Shown: piece after piece, positions 38,050 through 47,799 of the stretch
Layout of the letters: every line of letters starts with the position of its first letter
Position numbering within the stretch: the first letter of the stretch is position 1
Origin: CAZMSQ01 sp964569025
Lineage (GTDB): Bacteria > Bacteroidota > Bacteroidia > Chitinophagales > Saprospiraceae
Direction: 5' to 3'
Length of the DNA stretch: 64,000 nucleotides
NCBI GenBank assembly: GCA_964569025.1
Contig: CAZMSQ010000003.1
Location: forward strand, 53,409-117,408
The notes under the pieces: model-generated
What the model saw: the letters and a program-made list of their open reading frames with translations, nothing else
Told to the model about the DNA's origin: nothing
Databases searched by the model: none
Program-made: the position numbers and the translations under genes

Positions 38050-38088
38050 TAAAATAGGAAAAGCACTTGCAAGATGTCCCGCAAGTGC
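38050..38088 (-). terminator. Rho-independent terminator of clpX
   Basis: GCACTTGC (38063-38070) and GCAAGTGC (38081-38088) form an 8-bp stem with a 10-base loop. Read on the minus strand it is followed by TTTTCCTATTTT, a T-rich tail. It lies between clpX and truA, so the clp operon probably ends here. The rest of 38004-38200 shows nothing else. Confidence 0.75.
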
Positions 38089-38200
38089 ATTCCATAACTA
38101 CAAAACCCCTTATTTCTTGAAAGGCAAGATAAGGAATAAATTCTGCATTCCGCAAATTTTTGGAAATTTTCATAGAGCTTTTGCGAAAAACTCCAACTCT

Positions 38201-39454
38201 TTATGCTGCTTTTAGGCTTGCAAGTTTCGATTTCTCGAACTTCTTTACGGCATATTCCCGATCGATGGTCAGCGTCTCAACAGGCTGAGAGGGAAGCTCA
38301 AACATGGCATCTGTCATAATGGCCTCACAGATGCTTCGCAGCCCTCTTGCACCAAGCTTGAAATCAAGCGCTTTCTCGGCGATGTAGTCAAGGGCATCAT
38401 CAGTAAACTCCAAATTTATCCCTTCCAGCCGGAGCAGTTTTTTGTATTGCTTAACCAATGCATTGTGAGGTTCGACCAAAATACGCCGGAGAGCCGTTTT
38501 ATCAAGCGGATCCAAAAACGCCAGCACGGGCAGTCTTCCGATGAGCTCTGGAATCAACCCAAATCCGCGAAGGTCTTGATGCGTGATATACTGCAATAAA
38601 TTATCCTTCTCGACATGAGTCCGGTCTTTTTCTCCAAACCCAATGACCTGTGTATTCATGCGACGCGCAATGATCTTATCGATACCATCAAAGGCACCGC
38701 CGCAGATAAAGAGGATATTTTCAGTGTTCACCTTGACCAATTTTTGCTCCGGGTGCTTACGGCCACCCTGCGGGGGCACATTGACATCTGTCCCCTCAAG
38801 CATCTTTAGCATAGCCTGCTGCACACCCTCTCCTGAGACGTCACGCGTGATGGATGGATTATCTCCTTTTCGCGAGATTTTGTCAATTTCATCAATGTAC
38901 ACGATACCTCTCTCAGCTGCAGCCACATCGTAATCACAGACCTGCAATAACCGACTCAGGATGCTTTCTACATCCTCTCCGACATACCCTGCCTCCGTGA
39001 ATACCGTGGCATCCACAATGGCAAATGGCACATTGAGCAAACGAGCAATTGTTTTGGCCATGAGGGTTTTGCCTGTACCAGTATGACCGACAAAAAGGAC
39101 ATTGGACTTCTCAATTTCAATTAAATCGTCGTCATCTCCTTGCCGAAGGCGCTTGTAATGGTTGTACACAGCTACAGACAGCAGTTTTTTCGCATCGTCC
39201 TGCCCGATGATATATTTATCAAGATGGTCCTTTATGTCTTTTGGAGTGACCGAATCTTTCAGTACAAAATCTGACTCACTCCCCGATCGCTTTTTGCCTT
39301 TCCCGTTGTTGTATAACTCCTCTTCGATGATTTCTCCGGCCTGCTCGACACAGACCTCACAAATGTGTCCATCAATACCAGCGATGAGAATCAGCGCTTC
39401 CGATTTGTCCCGCCCGCAGAAGGAACAGCGAAAATTTTGTTTGCTTTTCCGCAT
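38201..39454 (-). CDS. clpX: ATP-dependent Clp protease ATP-binding subunit ClpX
   Basis: 417 residues from ATG 39454 ([14 protein letters not shown]). N-terminal zinc-binding domain (CSFC, CEVC), Walker [13 protein letters not shown], Walker [11 protein letters not shown], the [20 protein letters not shown] pore/sensor region, and sensor 2 LGARGLRS. It unfolds substrates for ClpP. Four bases separate it from clpP upstream. Normal length. Confidence 0.97.
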   Translation of the reverse strand: MRKSKQNFRCSFCGRDKSEALILIAGIDGHICEVCVEQAGEIIEEELYNNGKGKKRSGSESDFVLKDSVTPKDIKDHLDKYIIGQDDAKKLLSVAVYNHYKRLRQGDDDDLIEIEKSNVLFVGHTGTGKTLMAKTIARLLNVPFAIVDATVFTEAGYVGEDVESILSRLLQVCDYDVAAAERGIVYIDEIDKISRKGDNPSITRDVSGEGVQQAMLKMLEGTDVNVPPQGGRKHPEQKLVKVNTENILFICGGAFDGIDKIIARRMNTQVIGFGEKDRTHVEKDNLLQYITHQDLRGFGLIPELIGRLPVLAFLDPLDKTALRRILVEPHNALVKQYKKLLRLEGINLEFTDDALDYIAEKALDFKLGARGLRSICEAIMTDAMFELPSQPVETLTIDREYAVKKFEKSKLASLKAA

Positions 39455-39458
39455 AAGA

Positions 39459-40157
39459 TTACGCTTTTCGTGGACTGTGACGATCGAGCACCTCATCGAC
39501 CAGTCCGTATTCCTTAGCCTCAGATGCAGTCATCCAGTTGTCTCGATCACTGTCTGTTTCTATTTGTTCGAATGCCTGCCCGGTATGATTGGCAAGAATG
39601 GTATACAGCTCGTCGCGAAGTTGTTTTGAAAATTCGTAGCTGATTTTCATATCTGAGAACGTACCTCTCATGCCGCCTGAGAGTTGGTGAATCATCACGC
39701 GCCCGTGCGGGAGGCAAGCTCGCTTACCAGTGGTACCAGCTGCGAGGAGGACTGCCCCCATTGATGCGGCAAGACCTGTGCAGATGGTTCCGATATCAGG
39801 TGAGACATATTGCATGGTATCATAAATACCCAAACCGTCGATGACACTGCCCCCGGGGCTATTGATAAAAATCTGCACATCCCGCTTAGGATCAGCAGAT
39901 TCCAAAAACAGCAACTGGGCCTGAATGATATTGGCCACCTGAAAGTTGACATCGGTGCCCAGGAAAATGATGCGATCCATCATCAGGCGAGAGAACACAT
40001 CGAGAGCCTGCACATTGAGCTGGCGCTCCTCGATAATATATGGTGTCAGGCTGCTGCGCACTTGCGCAGCAGTTTTGGACTGGTAGTCACTCAGCGTATT
40101 GCTGCTCATGCCCATATGCTTGACTGCATAGCTTTCAAAATCGTCTTTTCTAAACAT
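39459..40157 (-). CDS. clpP: ATP-dependent Clp protease proteolytic subunit
   Basis: 232 residues. Catalytic Ser132 in [10 protein letters not shown], His157 in [10 protein letters not shown], and the Asp in the [14 protein letters not shown] region. [17 protein letters not shown] is diagnostic. Located between tig and clpX; the tig-clpP-clpX order is conserved in many bacteria and supports one operon. Confidence 0.97.
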   Translation of the reverse strand: MFRKDDFESYAVKHMGMSSNTLSDYQSKTAAQVRSSLTPYIIEERQLNVQALDVFSRLMMDRIIFLGTDVNFQVANIIQAQLLFLESADPKRDVQIFINSPGGSVIDGLGIYDTMQYVSPDIGTICTGLAASMGAVLLAAGTTGKRACLPHGRVMIHQLSGGMRGTFSDMKISYEFSKQLRDELYTILANHTGQAFEQIETDSDRDNWMTASEAKEYGLVDEVLDRHSPRKA

Positions 40158-40244
40158 GGGAATTTCTGTTTGTGGTTTGGTCTGTATTCACAGGGATTAA
40201 CAGAACGAAGCCTGTTTTAGTTATCTGATAAAGGGGGTAGATTA

Positions 40245-41696
40245 TTATTCCGCTTCGTCTGTCCGCGTTCCATCTTCTTTATGAGCCATCTCCCCCTCTT
40301 TCTCACCGGTCATAATTTTCCGCTGTGCCTCAAGTTTTTCCTCGAGATCGGGGAGTGGTAACACCTCCTCGGTGATGGAAAATAATTCAGATGCACGCTC
40401 AATTAGTTTTTCGCTGACCAGATTGCCGGCAAGCTCATCAGTATTTTTATCATCTTGCATAAATCGGTCTACAAGAGAATCGAGCATTCCCGGCTGTAAT
40501 TGACTCGTATTCCCCCCAAAGTAGCTGATTACCTGATTTTTGTAGGCCTCACGAATATCTTCTTCAGTAACTTTAATCTCAAGTTTTTCGATCAGTTCAT
40601 TCCGAATCCTCATCCACTGGAGCTGGTCTTTGACGCGCTCAACCTCCTGCTCAAGGTTTTCCAGGACCTCTGGTTCCTGAGTCATTTGTAGATATCTGGT
40701 CAGGAATTCATCCGGAAATTCGATGTGGTTTAACCCGGTGAGATACTCTTTGATTTCGAAAAACAACACCGAATCCGAAAGTTGTCTGTAGTGCTTAGCT
40801 AAATCCTTTCGAATAACTTCCTTCGCTTCTTCAACAGTGGTGATATCTTCTTTCCCGAAATATTTCGAAATAAATTCTTCATTGAGCTCAGGCCTCACCT
40901 TTCTGGAGACAGCTTCAATGGTACCTTCAAACCATTCTCCTACGTCTTCTGCCTCCTCCTCTGAAAGCATCAACAAATGTTTAAGGGTGTGTTCCCGAGT
41001 AGCATCTTTTTCAAGCGTATAAATATTGAATCGAAATTTGTGGCCCACTTCCTTCCCGATCACATTATTTCGAACATCTTCCGTCCCGATTAAATCAGCC
41101 GGTAGCATAAAATGAGAAGTATGGCCTTCTCCCTTGAGATCGTCTCCATCAAGTTCGGCAGCTTGTATGGTCAACATGTCATTCTCCTCAATTGGCCCAT
41201 CCACCTCTTCCGATTCCGCCAACCGATCAAGTCCCTGATCCAGCTGCTTGTCAACCATCTCATCTGTAATCTCGGCAATATATCGGGTGAGGGCATCTTC
41301 TCCTGAAATTCCTTTTATCCCTGTATCCGGGTAAGCTCCCACATCAAACGTGAGAGTGAAATCACCAGGGTGATTCGGATCAAGATCATCGAATCCAGTC
41401 TGATCAGGTGCTGGGATTGGCTGGAAGATTCTTTTTCTGTTAAGCCCTTCCTTATCCATGTATTCATTCAGTTCGACCATAAACTTCCGTTCGAGCTGCG
41501 AAATGAGTACTTCCTTGCCTACCATCTTCCTAACAAAACTCATGGGCACCTTTCCCTTGCGGAAGCCTTTGAAACTCCCCTGATCAGCATACTTTTTGAG
41601 TTCTTTGGAATAAACATCCATATAGTCATCTGGCGTCAGTGTGACGCTGACGCGATGCTGAATTTGATTGAGTTGTTCTCTCTCGAATGTCGCCAT
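40245..41696 (-). CDS. tig: Trigger factor, Bacteroidota type
   Basis: 483 residues from ATG 41696 (MATFEREQLNQIQHRVSVTL); the frame upstream to 41924 runs across the tRNA and is rejected. The ribosome-binding motif is FKGFRKGKVPMSFVRKMVG. The PPIase-like centre is degenerate and the C-terminal arms are helical (EEDIREAYKNQVISYFGG). It binds nascent chains at the ribosome exit. The upstream tRNA-Leu is on the same strand and may share a promoter. Confidence 0.9.
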   Translation of the reverse strand: MATFEREQLNQIQHRVSVTLTPDDYMDVYSKELKKYADQGSFKGFRKGKVPMSFVRKMVGKEVLISQLERKFMVELNEYMDKEGLNRKRIFQPIPAPDQTGFDDLDPNHPGDFTLTFDVGAYPDTGIKGISGEDALTRYIAEITDEMVDKQLDQGLDRLAESEEVDGPIEENDMLTIQAAELDGDDLKGEGHTSHFMLPADLIGTEDVRNNVIGKEVGHKFRFNIYTLEKDATREHTLKHLLMLSEEEAEDVGEWFEGTIEAVSRKVRPELNEEFISKYFGKEDITTVEEAKEVIRKDLAKHYRQLSDSVLFFEIKEYLTGLNHIEFPDEFLTRYLQMTQEPEVLENLEQEVERVKDQLQWMRIRNELIEKLEIKVTEEDIREAYKNQVISYFGGNTSQLQPGMLDSLVDRFMQDDKNTDELAGNLVSEKLIERASELFSITEEVLPLPDLEEKLEAQRKIMTGEKEGEMAHKEDGTRTDEAE

Positions 41697-41802
41697 ACGA
41701 CTTGCAGTTTTTGATGGTTGGAAATGCCCGACCCTCAGGCACTCGCTTCTAAGCGGGGGAATCAGTACGGGGTTCATCACCGGCCCTGAGAAAATCCATA
41801 TG

Positions 41803-41884
41803 TGCGGGTGGAGGGACTCGAACCCCCACGCCGAAAGGCACCAGATCCTAAGTCTGGCGCGTCTACCAATTTCGCCACACCCGC
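41803..41884 (-). tRNA. tRNA-Leu (anticodon UAG)
   Basis: 82 bases. Acceptor GCGGGTG pairs with CACCCGC, discriminator A, no encoded CCA. The anticodon stem-loop is CCAGA-CTTAGGA-TCTGG with anticodon TAG. A long variable arm (TGCCTTTCGGCGT) and a T arm with GGTTCGAGTCC fit class II tRNA-Leu. The D arm contains TTGGTAGACGC. Confidence 0.93.
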
Positions 41885-41940
41885 AATCAGGATTTTCATT
41901 GGCTTCCAGCGGAAAAATGTCCATTGCTGGAAAATGACTG

Positions 41941-41948
41941 CAAAGATA
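41941..41948 (-). promoter_or_regulatory. -7 box for tRNA-Leu (and tig-clpP-clpX)
   Basis: On the minus strand TATCTTTG matches TAnnTTTG exactly and is followed by CA. It lies 57 bases ahead of the tRNA 5' end. The same TATCTTTGCA string precedes rplU. No well-spaced TTTG is seen; the nearest is only 13 bases away. Confidence 0.5.
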
Positions 41949-42100
41949 GGGAATCTTTTCTCAAACACATACGCCAAGAAAGATGGGGAAATGCACCCCA
42001 AGCAGAAATCCAGGCAGAAATTATTTTCACGAATTTTCTGTTTAAAGGCAAAGAGAATGAAGAAGTATCAGTACATTGGTAAGACGCGGTAAATCCGGAT

Positions 42101-44401
42101 ATGCCGGAATGGATTATGATTGATGAGAAATTGACCACCACAGGAAGTGAGCGCCCCGCCAAAAAAGACGGGATTGTCCATGAAGAAAAGGAGCGTAAGT
42201 TAATCCAGCGCGCCTATCGAAAGTTGCTACGCTCCATCAAGTCGGAGATGGACGAGACTGACCGTGTCATGATTCGAAACGCCTATGAAGTAGCCGTTCA
42301 GGCCCACAGCCAGCAGCGTCGAAAATCAGGTGAGCCTTACATTCTCCACCCAATTGAAGTGGCGCGAATTTGTGCCGAGGAAATTGGGCTTGGGCCCACA
42401 GCCATTATTGGAGCCCTGCTGCATGATGTCGTGGAAGATACCGATATCACCCTCTCAGACATCAAGGAGCGATTCGGGACAAACATTGCCAAAATTGTGG
42501 ACGGGCTCACAAAACTGGATGCCTCTTTCAATGTAGAAAGCCCGCAAGCGGAGAATTTCCGAAAAGTGCTCCGAACGTTGGTGGAGGATGTCCGGATTGT
42601 GCTCATCAAAATGGCTGATCGCCTGCACAATATGCGCACGCTCGGCTCCATGCCCCAACACAAACAGCTGCGGATTGCAGCAGAAACAAGTTACATATAT
42701 GCACCTCTGGCGCACAGGCTAGGGTTATACAACATCAAGACAGAATATCAGGACCTTTGCATGAAGGTCACTAATCCGGAAGAATACCGGGAGATAGCCC
42801 GCAAATTACAGGAAACCAAAAGGGAGCGGAGTGCTTTTATTCAGGGTTTTATTGAGCCCCTCAAAGAAGCCCTTGGGCAATTGCGAGTGCCATTCAGAAT
42901 TACAGGCCGGCCAAAATCAATCTACTCCATCAGCAATAAAATCAGGACAAAAAAGGTCGCCTTTGAGGAAATTTACGACTTGTTCGCCATTCGGGTTATT
43001 CTGGATGTACCCCGACAAATGGAACGAGAATACTGCTGGCGTGCCTACTCAATTGTCACCGATGTCCATCGCCCCATCCCTGAACGGCTTAAAGATTGGG
43101 TGACCACGCCAAAATCCAACGGCTATTCTTCACTCCACACCACAGTCATCGGGCCAAAAGGTCGTTATGTCGAAGTGCAGATTCGCACAGAGCGCATGGA
43201 TGAAATTGCGGAACGTGGATTTGCTGCCCATTGGAAATACAAAGGTGGGGCGGACCAGCCAGATGTCTACGATGACTGGCTGGACAGTGTTCGCGAAGTG
43301 CTGGAAAATAAGGAAGCAGACGCAGTTGAGTTTCTCTCTGACTTCAAATCGGGCCTCTTCAAAAACGAGGTATTTGTCTACACGCCAAACGGAGACCTCA
43401 AGGTCTTGCCAGAGGGTGCGTCCGCACTTGACTTTGCGTTCAGCATTCACTCAGAGTTGGGGTCCCGCTGCAAATCCGTGCGCATCAATAAAATCGTCAA
43501 GCCCCTCGGCTACAAGGTCCAAAACGGTGACCAGATTGAAATCATCACTGATAAAAACCAAAAACCTACCGAAGGATGGCTCAAATTGGTGGTAACCGGT
43601 AAAGCAAGAAGTAAAATTCGCTCTTCAATGCGTGAGGAGCGGCGTAAACAAGGGGAGTATGGAAAGGAAGCCCTCGTCCGTAAACTCCGCAATATGAAGG
43701 CCGGTTTTGAGGAGAATGTCGATATGCTTGTCCGGTACTACGAACTGGACAACAGGCCTGATCTTTACTATGGCATTGCTATGGAGGAAATCAACCTTCA
43801 GGATCTCAGCCAAAAATTTACCCTCGACGGTCAGACCCTTACAGAAATCGCAGAACCAACTGAAAAAATCCCGGTCGTAGAGGAGCCACGCACCGGAAAA
43901 CTGACTCGTAAGGCAAAAAAACAGGCCTCTTTCAAACCGAGGCTCATGATCAACGACCAACCAGCCAACCAGTTTCACTACACATTGGCAAATTGTTGCA
44001 ACCCGGTCCAAGGCGATGAAGTCTTCGCCTATATCACTGCAAACAACGGAATGAAAATCCACCGCTCTGACTGCTCCAACGGCCTCCAGCTCATGGCAAG
44101 ATACGGATACCGCGTGATGAAAGCTGAGTGGGTACATGCACCCGATTCTTCATTCGTAGCTGACATTTACATTACTGGAGTCGATGATGGCCCCGGGGTC
44201 ATCAAGCAGCTCTCTGAACAAATCTCCAACAAACTTGGCCTTAATATCCGCTCATTCTATATCGATGGCGGAGAGGAAGGCTATTTTGAAGGCAGGATCA
44301 GCATCGTTGTCTCAAATACCAATCAAATCAGCCACGCTATACAGGTGCTCAAGGAGTTACCCCAGGTGCACACCGCTGAACGCCGGTCGCAAGAGAATTG
44401 A
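42101..44401 (+). CDS. rel: Bifunctional (p)ppGpp synthetase/hydrolase, Rel/SpoT
   Basis: 766 residues. HD hydrolase with ILHPIEVA (His83) and ALLHDVVEDT (His108-Asp109). Synthetase with FRITGRPKSIYSI, IYDLFAIRVI and KSNGYSSLHTTV. TGS domain (VFVYTPNGDLKVLPEGASALD), a zinc-finger-like LANCCNPVQGDEV...HRSDCSN, and a C-terminal ACT domain. Both catalytic halves look intact, so it should make and degrade the alarmone. Start ATG 42101; an in-frame ATG 15 bases later is possible. A weak -7 box TACATTGG sits at 42072. Confidence 0.95.
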   Translation: MPEWIMIDEKLTTTGSERPAKKDGIVHEEKERKLIQRAYRKLLRSIKSEMDETDRVMIRNAYEVAVQAHSQQRRKSGEPYILHPIEVARICAEEIGLGPTAIIGALLHDVVEDTDITLSDIKERFGTNIAKIVDGLTKLDASFNVESPQAENFRKVLRTLVEDVRIVLIKMADRLHNMRTLGSMPQHKQLRIAAETSYIYAPLAHRLGLYNIKTEYQDLCMKVTNPEEYREIARKLQETKRERSAFIQGFIEPLKEALGQLRVPFRITGRPKSIYSISNKIRTKKVAFEEIYDLFAIRVILDVPRQMEREYCWRAYSIVTDVHRPIPERLKDWVTTPKSNGYSSLHTTVIGPKGRYVEVQIRTERMDEIAERGFAAHWKYKGGADQPDVYDDWLDSVREVLENKEADAVEFLSDFKSGLFKNEVFVYTPNGDLKVLPEGASALDFAFSIHSELGSRCKSVRINKIVKPLGYKVQNGDQIEIITDKNQKPTEGWLKLVVTGKARSKIRSSMREERRKQGEYGKEALVRKLRNMKAGFEENVDMLVRYYELDNRPDLYYGIAMEEINLQDLSQKFTLDGQTLTEIAEPTEKIPVVEEPRTGKLTRKAKKQASFKPRLMINDQPANQFHYTLANCCNPVQGDEVFAYITANNGMKIHRSDCSNGLQLMARYGYRVMKAEWVHAPDSSFVADIYITGVDDGPGVIKQLSEQISNKLGLNIRSFYIDGGEEGYFEGRISIVVSNTNQISHAIQVLKELPQVHTAERRSQEN

Positions 44402-44423
44402 AGGCTGTCATTGCACTCGTCCC

Positions 44424-44936
44424 CTACCTCGAAAATCCTGATAGGCAGTCTGGGCATAGACACCCTCCAAATTGCTCCTTGAGTGCCTCCTGCGTGCGCA
44501 TAATTACACTCGCATTCCGGCACCAGCAATTCTCATCCCCATAATCTGCAAAAACCCGCCCACACCGAGGGCAAGACACATCAAACGAGCGCTCAAGCTC
44601 AATATACACCCGCTGCACATCACCCCCCAATGGTGGGTTGTACTTACTAACCCTCACCGTCACCTCCAGAATCGAATCGAACTGAAACTTCAACCTTTCG
44701 ATAATCTTCTGCGCCACATGCTCCAATAATTGCACCGGCTCTTTCATAATCAATTGCACAGCCCTGAAGACCGTTTCATAATTGATTGTCCCAGAAAGAT
44801 CATCTTCCCCCGCCGCCTTGCCGAAATCAGTCCGGATGTACACATCCACCCCAAACTCATGCCCGGTCAGCCGCTCCTCCGGATAAAACCCATGATACGC
44901 CTGAAAACGCATCCCTTCCACTGCAATTTTTCCCAT
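44424..44936 (-). CDS. folB: Dihydroneopterin aldolase fused to a cysteine-rich CWC domain
   Basis: 170 residues from ATG 44936. The first about 117 residues are FolB: VEGMRFQAYHGFYPEERL, then INYETVFRAVQLIM, then LEHVAQKIIERL and VTVRVSKYNPPLGG. It cleaves dihydroneopterin to 6-hydroxymethyl-dihydropterin in folate synthesis. Joined in the same frame is SCPRCGRVFADYGDENCWC followed by CLCPDCLSGF, the cysteine-rich CWC pattern, probably zinc-binding. The fusion is unusual. The reading frame is continuous with no gap or stop. Convergent with rel. Confidence 0.88.
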   Translation of the reverse strand: MGKIAVEGMRFQAYHGFYPEERLTGHEFGVDVYIRTDFGKAAGEDDLSGTINYETVFRAVQLIMKEPVQLLEHVAQKIIERLKFQFDSILEVTVRVSKYNPPLGGDVQRVYIELERSFDVSCPRCGRVFADYGDENCWCRNASVIMRTQEALKEQFGGCLCPDCLSGFSR

Positions 44937-44992
44937 ATACCTTTGATGTGCCAACAAATGTATGAGAAATCAGCAAAATGAAGTCCCGAACT

Positions 44993-45035
44993 GGTCGGAC
45001 GACTATAGTGGTCCGACGACTATAGTGGTCGGACC
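44993..45035. repeat. Dispersed palindromic repeat, tandem variant
   Basis: Two 17-base units, GGTCGGACGACTATAGT (44993-45009) and GGTCCGACGACTATAGT (45010-45026), then GGTCGGACC (45027-45035). GTCGGAC and GTCCGAC around CTATAG give a stem. It matches the element at 25751-25805 in both cores and unit length. It lies in the divergent space between folB and the acyl-CoA dehydrogenase promoter. Confidence 0.88.
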
Positions 45036-45082
45036 AATTTGAACGATGCGCTGAAAGATATGGATACATGCCTTCAACTCCA

Positions 45083-45111
45083 TTGATATCGCCACCAAAT
45101 CCGTACATTTG
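45083..45111 (+). promoter_or_regulatory. Promoter of the acyl-CoA dehydrogenase
   Basis: TTG at 45083-45085 and TACATTTG at 45104-45111, an exact TAnnTTTG, 18 bases apart. The ATG is at 45137. Confidence 0.55.
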
Positions 45112-45136
45112 CATCAAAACCATAAAGCACTAAACC

Positions 45137-46352
45137 ATGCAGACGACACAAGAACTGAAGCACTCCCAGAAAGTGGATCGGTACGAGTACCATGACTACT
45201 ATCAGATGGATGAACTTCTTGAAGAAGACCATCTTTTAGCCCGGGCGGCCGTGCGCGATTGGGTCAAGCAGGAAGTAAGCCCGATTATTGAAGAATATGC
45301 AGAGCGGGCAGAATGCCCGGCCCATCTTTTCAAGGGGTTGGCAGATATCGGTGCCTTTGGGCCGAGCCTTCCGGTTGAGTACGGCGGAGGAGGGATGGAT
45401 GAAATTGCCTACGGAGTAATTATGCAGGAACTCGAGCGAGGTGACTCAGGGGTGCGCTCCATGGCCTCTGTCCAGGGCTCTCTGGTTATGTACCCGATTT
45501 TCAAATACGGATCGGAAGNNNNNNNNNNAAAAACGTAAGTACCTGCCTAAATTGGGGAGTGGAGAATTTATCGGCTGCTTCGGACTTACGGAGCCGGACC
45601 ATGGGTCGAATCCCGGAGGGATGATCACAAATATCAGGGATGACGGGGATGCCTACATTTTGAACGGAGCCAAAATGTGGATTACCAATTCTCCAGTCGC
45701 CGATTTAGCTGTTGTTTGGGCGCGGGATGAAGAAGGAAAGGTACGGGGAGTGATTGTGGAGAAAGACATGCCTGGATTCTCGGCTCCGGAAATCCACGGA
45801 AAATGGTCGCTGCGAGCATCCATTACCGGCGAGCTTGTCTTTGAAGATGTGCGGGTACCGAAATCGAATGTACTCCCGAATATCCTAGGACTAAAAGGGC
45901 CATTATCCTGCCTGAGTAAGGCCCGCTATGGCATCGCCTGGGGCGCCATCGGGGCAGCACAGGACTGTTACGATTCTGCACTTAGGTACTCCAAAGAACG
46001 GTCTCAATTTGGCCGTCCGATCGGCGGATTTCAGCTCCAGCAGAAAAAGTTGGCTGAGATGATTACCGAAATCACAAAAGCACAGCTCCTGACATGGCGT
46101 CTCGGCACACTCGCCAATGTGGGAAAAGCCACTCCAGCCCAGATTTCAATGGCTAAGCGCAATAACGTACAAATGGCTCTGGAAGTCGCTCGCGAAGCAC
46201 GGCAAATCCACGGCGGAATGGGTATCACGAACGAATATCCGGTGATGCGCCATATGATGAATTTAGAGACTGTCCTGACGTATGAAGGGACGCACGATGT
46301 GCACCTGCTCATTACAGGGATGGATATTACCGGCCTCAACGCTTTCAGTTGA
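45137..46352 (+). CDS. gcdH: Acyl-CoA dehydrogenase, glutaryl-CoA dehydrogenase-like (spans an assembly gap)
   Basis: About 400 residues; FAD enzyme. Markers are GCFGLTEPDHGSNPGGM, YILNGAKMWITNSPVADLAVVW, GIRGFSAPE-like GFSAPEIHGKWSLRASITGELVFEDVRVP, and the end IHGGMGITNEYPVMRHMMNLETVLTYEGTHDVHLLI, where the Glu of YEGTH is the glutaryl-CoA-type base. The two parts are in different frames only because of a 10-N block; three bases instead would restore YGSEEQKRKYLPKL. Catabolic role in lysine/tryptophan or similar acids. Confidence 0.88.
45519..45528. other. Assembly gap of 10 N inside the acyl-CoA dehydrogenase gene
   Basis: Ten unknown bases lie between codons for YGSE and KRKYLP. The number is a placeholder: the frames on the two sides agree only if the true length is a multiple of three. 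Confidence 0.98.
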
Positions 46353-46395
46353 TGCATTTGGGAGTATTACTCCCTTTGAATATCTATTTTCTCTC

Positions 46396-46440
46396 GGCCT
46401 GAAAGGATGAACCCTCTTCATTCTTTCAGGCCTTTATATA
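46396..46440 (+). terminator. Rho-independent terminator after the acyl-CoA dehydrogenase
   Basis: GGCCTGAAAG (46396-46405) pairs with CTTTCAGGCC (46423-46432); a G-T wobble and ATGAA/TTCAT extend it to about 16 pairs around a 5-base loop. TTTATATA follows. Confidence 0.85.
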
Positions 46441-46536
46441 CAACGACAGGCCTTTTGAACGTTTGCTGTCTGACTGCATTTTTGGACTTTCCCCGATTTA
46501 CTCCCCCCAATGTGCAGAAACCCAATTTTAAAGCAT

Positions 46537-47799
46537 ATGCGCGCCGCCTTTGTACTTATTCTTCTCCTTTCATTCCTGTGTCACCCTGAAGGCATCAGTC
46601 AGACTGTCGAACTGAGTAATCCTTCTTTTGAGGATGAGCCCCATATAGGAAAGATTCAGTCTCTTTACAATGCACGCACAACAATCAAGGACTGGGCTGA
46701 TTGTGGCTCCTGGAGTGAATCACCCCCGGACATCCATCCTAGCGGGGGCTTTCCGGACACACTAGAACAGAACGGATGGGAAGTCGCTCAGCCCTCCCGC
46801 CACGGGAAAACCTTTCTCGGTATGGTTGTACGCGACAATGACTCATATGAAGCTATTTCACAGCCACTTCAATCCCCCCTCAAAAAAGGGACCTGTTATG
46901 CATTCTCCATTCACCTTTCTGCATCTGACCAGTACCTGAGCCAAAGCCGGACGACCGGACAAATGTCTCAATTTACCAAAGCGGCCGTTTTTCGGCTATG
47001 GGGAGGTACAGGCCCCTGCGAAACAATAGAACTGCTGGCTGAATCAGGACCAGTAGATCATTCCGAATGGCGTAATTATACGTTCAAAATTGAGCCGCGC
47101 AGAGACTACTCATGGGTTCGAATCGAGGCATTCTATCAAACACCCTCTTTTATGCCTTATAACGGGCATATATTGGTCGACCACGCCTCTGCCTTCCTAC
47201 CCATCGACTGCGAATTGCCAGCTAATCAACTTGCTCAGAAAGAAGATTCGCCCGAGCCTGCGGCCCCTCAACCATCAAAACCAGGTCCTCAATCCTCCGG
47301 GCAGCCAGACAAAACGCAACCAGAACCTGCCGTTACGCTGAGCAAGACAGAACAACAGACTCCGGCAAGTTCTGAAACTGTAAAGAAAGACCCTCCAAAA
47401 GAGCGGATAATCAAAGAGTTGGAAGAGGGGAAAATTGCAAAAGGTCAGGTTATAAGACTTGACAAACTGTATTTTCCGGCTGACAGTGAAGTCATTGAGC
47501 CGGAATCTTTTGAACTGCTTGAGGAGTTATTTGTGTTCCTTAATGAGAATCCGAAAGTACGAGTGGAAATCGGGGGTCATACCAATACCATCCCAGATCC
47601 GGAATGGGCAGATTACCTTTCTCTTGAACGCGCTAAATCGGTGGCTTCCTATCTGATTGAGAAGGGGATTTCTACCAACAGATTAGAGACGAAAGGATAC
47701 GGAAAGAATAAGCCCATCATTGCAAATGACCGACTCTCCCGCTATGCCCAACAGAAAAATCAACGGGTAGAGATCATGATTCTTTCTCTCGGAGACTAA
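46537..47799 (+). CDS. OmpA-family outer-membrane protein with N-terminal lectin-like domain
   Basis: 420 residues from ATG 46537 (MRAAFVLILLLSFLCHPEG signal peptide); an ATG at 46510 would add 9 residues. A beta-sandwich domain (VELSNPSFEDEPHIG ... FKIEPRRDYSWVRIEAFY) resembles carbohydrate-binding or discoidin-like folds. A Pro/Gln/Ser-rich linker follows, then the OmpA peptidoglycan-binding domain: LDKLYFPADSEVIEPESFELLEEL, VEIGGHTNT, LSLERAKSVASYLIEKGI, RLETKGYGKNKPI. Tethers the outer membrane to the wall. Confidence 0.87.
   Translation: MRAAFVLILLLSFLCHPEGISQTVELSNPSFEDEPHIGKIQSLYNARTTIKDWADCGSWSESPPDIHPSGGFPDTLEQNGWEVAQPSRHGKTFLGMVVRDNDSYEAISQPLQSPLKKGTCYAFSIHLSASDQYLSQSRTTGQMSQFTKAAVFRLWGGTGPCETIELLAESGPVDHSEWRNYTFKIEPRRDYSWVRIEAFYQTPSFMPYNGHILVDHASAFLPIDCELPANQLAQKEDSPEPAAPQPSKPGPQSSGQPDKTQPEPAVTLSKTEQQTPASSETVKKDPPKERIIKELEEGKIAKGQVIRLDKLYFPADSEVIEPESFELLEELFVFLNENPKVRVEIGGHTNTIPDPEWADYLSLERAKSVASYLIEKGISTNRLETKGYGKNKPIIANDRLSRYAQQKNQRVEIMILSLGD

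Noticed and set aside
41697..41924. Longer N-terminus of trigger factor
   Set aside because: It would translate across the tRNA-Leu gene. The ATG at 41696 matches the family.
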